Origin: an uncultured Lachnospiraceae bacterium
GTDB taxonomy: Bacteria; Bacillota; Clostridia; Lachnospirales; Lachnospiraceae
Reading direction: 5' to 3'
Assembly: GCA_945787485.1 (NCBI GenBank)
Contig: CALZHV010000011.1
Coordinates: forward strand, 1 to 22,744
Length of the DNA: 22,744 nucleotides
The number at the start of each line of letters is the position of its first letter. Position 1 is the stretch's first letter. The notes beneath the pieces were generated by a model that did no database searches, was not told where the DNA came from, and saw nothing but the letters and a program-made list of their open reading frames with translations. A program made the position numbers and the translations under genes. Positions 21,782-22,744 of the stretch are shown here, piece after piece.

Positions 21782-22744
21782 ATACAAGGTTCTTATTATT
21801 AATATCATATTTTTGTCTATCGGAATCGGAACGGTAGGCTTTTTTATGATTGATAAAAATTTTGACCTTGCGCTTTTATCTCATGTGGAAAATGCCATTG
21901 AAGAAAATAATATCATACAGGCAAACATAGAATACTTTCTTCTTGATTCGATGAGCCGCAACAATATGGAAATTGAAACACAGCTCACACCTTCTGTTTC
22001 CAAGCTCAAACAATCTTTTTCCAGCCTAAATGTAATCCTTGTATGTAACGATAAGATTTTATATGCCGACTGCTCATGTCCCGAAAGCCTTTGGAAAGAT
22101 TTCGAAATGCAGACAAAGAAATATATAATATCTAAAGAAGGCGATAAGTATTATATTTATGTGGCATCCTACGGTACACTTAGCAATGCCGAGTTATGCA
22201 TAATAAATCAAAAGGATATCACTTCCGTTTACAAAATGGCGGAAAACCAAATCATGCACTTTCGATACCTGCTTATCATAGTTGTCAGCGTGTGCTCTGT
22301 AGCACTTTTTATTATAAGCAGATTTCTTACAAAGCCTTTAGAGGACCTGACAAAAGCTGCAAAAGCCTTTGGAGACGGCAATTATTCAATAAGAGTTACC
22401 CCTCATTCAAATGATGAAATTACAATTCTTTCAAATACATACAACCAAATGGCAGATTCCGTGGAAAATCATATTGATGAACTAAATGAAATGCTGTTGC
22501 GACAGGACCAGTTTGTATCAGACTTTACCCACGAGATAAAAACGCCTTTGACATCAATTATCGGATATTCAGACACCTTGCGTTCGAAAGAGGTTTCCCG
22601 TGAGGCTCAAATACTTGCTTCATCTTACATTTTCAGCGAGGGAAAACGTCTTGAAGCAATGTCAATGAAACTGTTTGACCTAATCTATACAAAGCATCAT
22701 TCAATTTCATTTTTACCGTTTCATGTGAATAAGCTTACAGATAT
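21771..22744 (+). CDS. Sensor histidine kinase, HAMP type (3' end outside window)
   Basis: This is partial: 324 codons are seen and the frame stays open at the window end. The ATG lies inside the end of the regulator gene, an 11-base overlap that suggests coupling. TM1 is about 8-26, an extracytoplasmic sensor loop runs about 28-165, TM2 is about 167-184, HAMP about 184-236 (TKPLEDLTKAAKAFGDGNYS), and HisKA starts FVSDFTHEIKTPLTSIIGY with His254. The ATPase domain is missing from the window. The sensor loop is longer than in BceS-type intramembrane kinases and has three cysteines (92, 101, 103, the last two as CSC). It likely senses the substrate or stress handled by the divergent transporter. 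Confidence 0.93.
   Translation, partial: MKFRYKVLIINIIFLSIGIGTVGFFMIDKNFDLALLSHVENAIEENNIIQANIEYFLLDSMSRNNMEIETQLTPSVSKLKQSFSSLNVILVCNDKILYADCSCPESLWKDFEMQTKKYIISKEGDKYYIYVASYGTLSNAELCIINQKDITSVYKMAENQIMHFRYLLIIVVSVCSVALFIISRFLTKPLEDLTKAAKAFGDGNYSIRVTPHSNDEITILSNTYNQMADSVENHIDELNEMLLRQDQFVSDFTHEIKTPLTSIIGYSDTLRSKEVSREAQILASSYIFSEGKRLEAMSMKLFDLIYTKHHSISFLPFHVNKLTD

Noticed and set aside
22196..22414. Plus-strand 72-codon frame inside the kinase gene
   Set aside because: It lies in another frame across the second membrane segment and HAMP domain, which read through cleanly in the kinase frame.

Overview
The window is AT-rich DNA that reads as chromosome of a Gram-positive Clostridia member, most likely Lachnospiraceae. 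The support is a YyaC-type sporulation protein, a long-form LeuA behind a leucine T-box, a DUF5711-type protein, strong AGGAGG-type ribosome binding sites and lipoprotein adaptors in place of periplasmic ones. The family assignment is inference. I see no transposase, phage gene, CRISPR array or tRNA.

Left part (1-4404): two very similar tandem promoters at the left edge fire out of the window and look like the start of a stable-RNA (rRNA or tRNA) operon. Three envelope genes follow on the minus strand, transcribed in the order LysM protein, DUF5711-like protein, CvpA. Two of them carry long Thr/Glu-rich tracts. The LysM protein also has a cytoplasmic domain that resembles an MPN/JAMM fold without its zinc ligands.

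Middle (4405-11605): yyaC on the plus strand converges with a coiled-coil membrane protein. Then come an HD-GYP-like protein with a damaged active site and leuA with a complete T-box leader (specifier CUC). Divergent from leuA are ung and a histidine-phosphatase gene, which converge on an MBL-fold hydrolase. The shared terminator there also encodes both C-termini. Packing is tight: several promoters start within a few bases of the upstream gene's stop codon.

Right part (11690-22744): a minus-strand cluster encodes a lipoprotein of unknown family, a single-unit lipoprotein adaptor, a 718-residue adaptor that looks like two complete adaptor units in tandem, a 10-TM MacB/FtsX-type permease, and two different LolD/MacB-type ATPases. 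The second ATPase carries a C-terminal AbrB/SpoVT-like segment. Divergent from it lies an OmpR-type response regulator and a HAMP histidine kinase that runs off the window end. I read this as a two-component-controlled export or resistance system, comparable in outline to MacAB or YknWXYZ. Its fused double adaptor, unequal ATPases and AbrB-like tail make it the most interesting part of the window.
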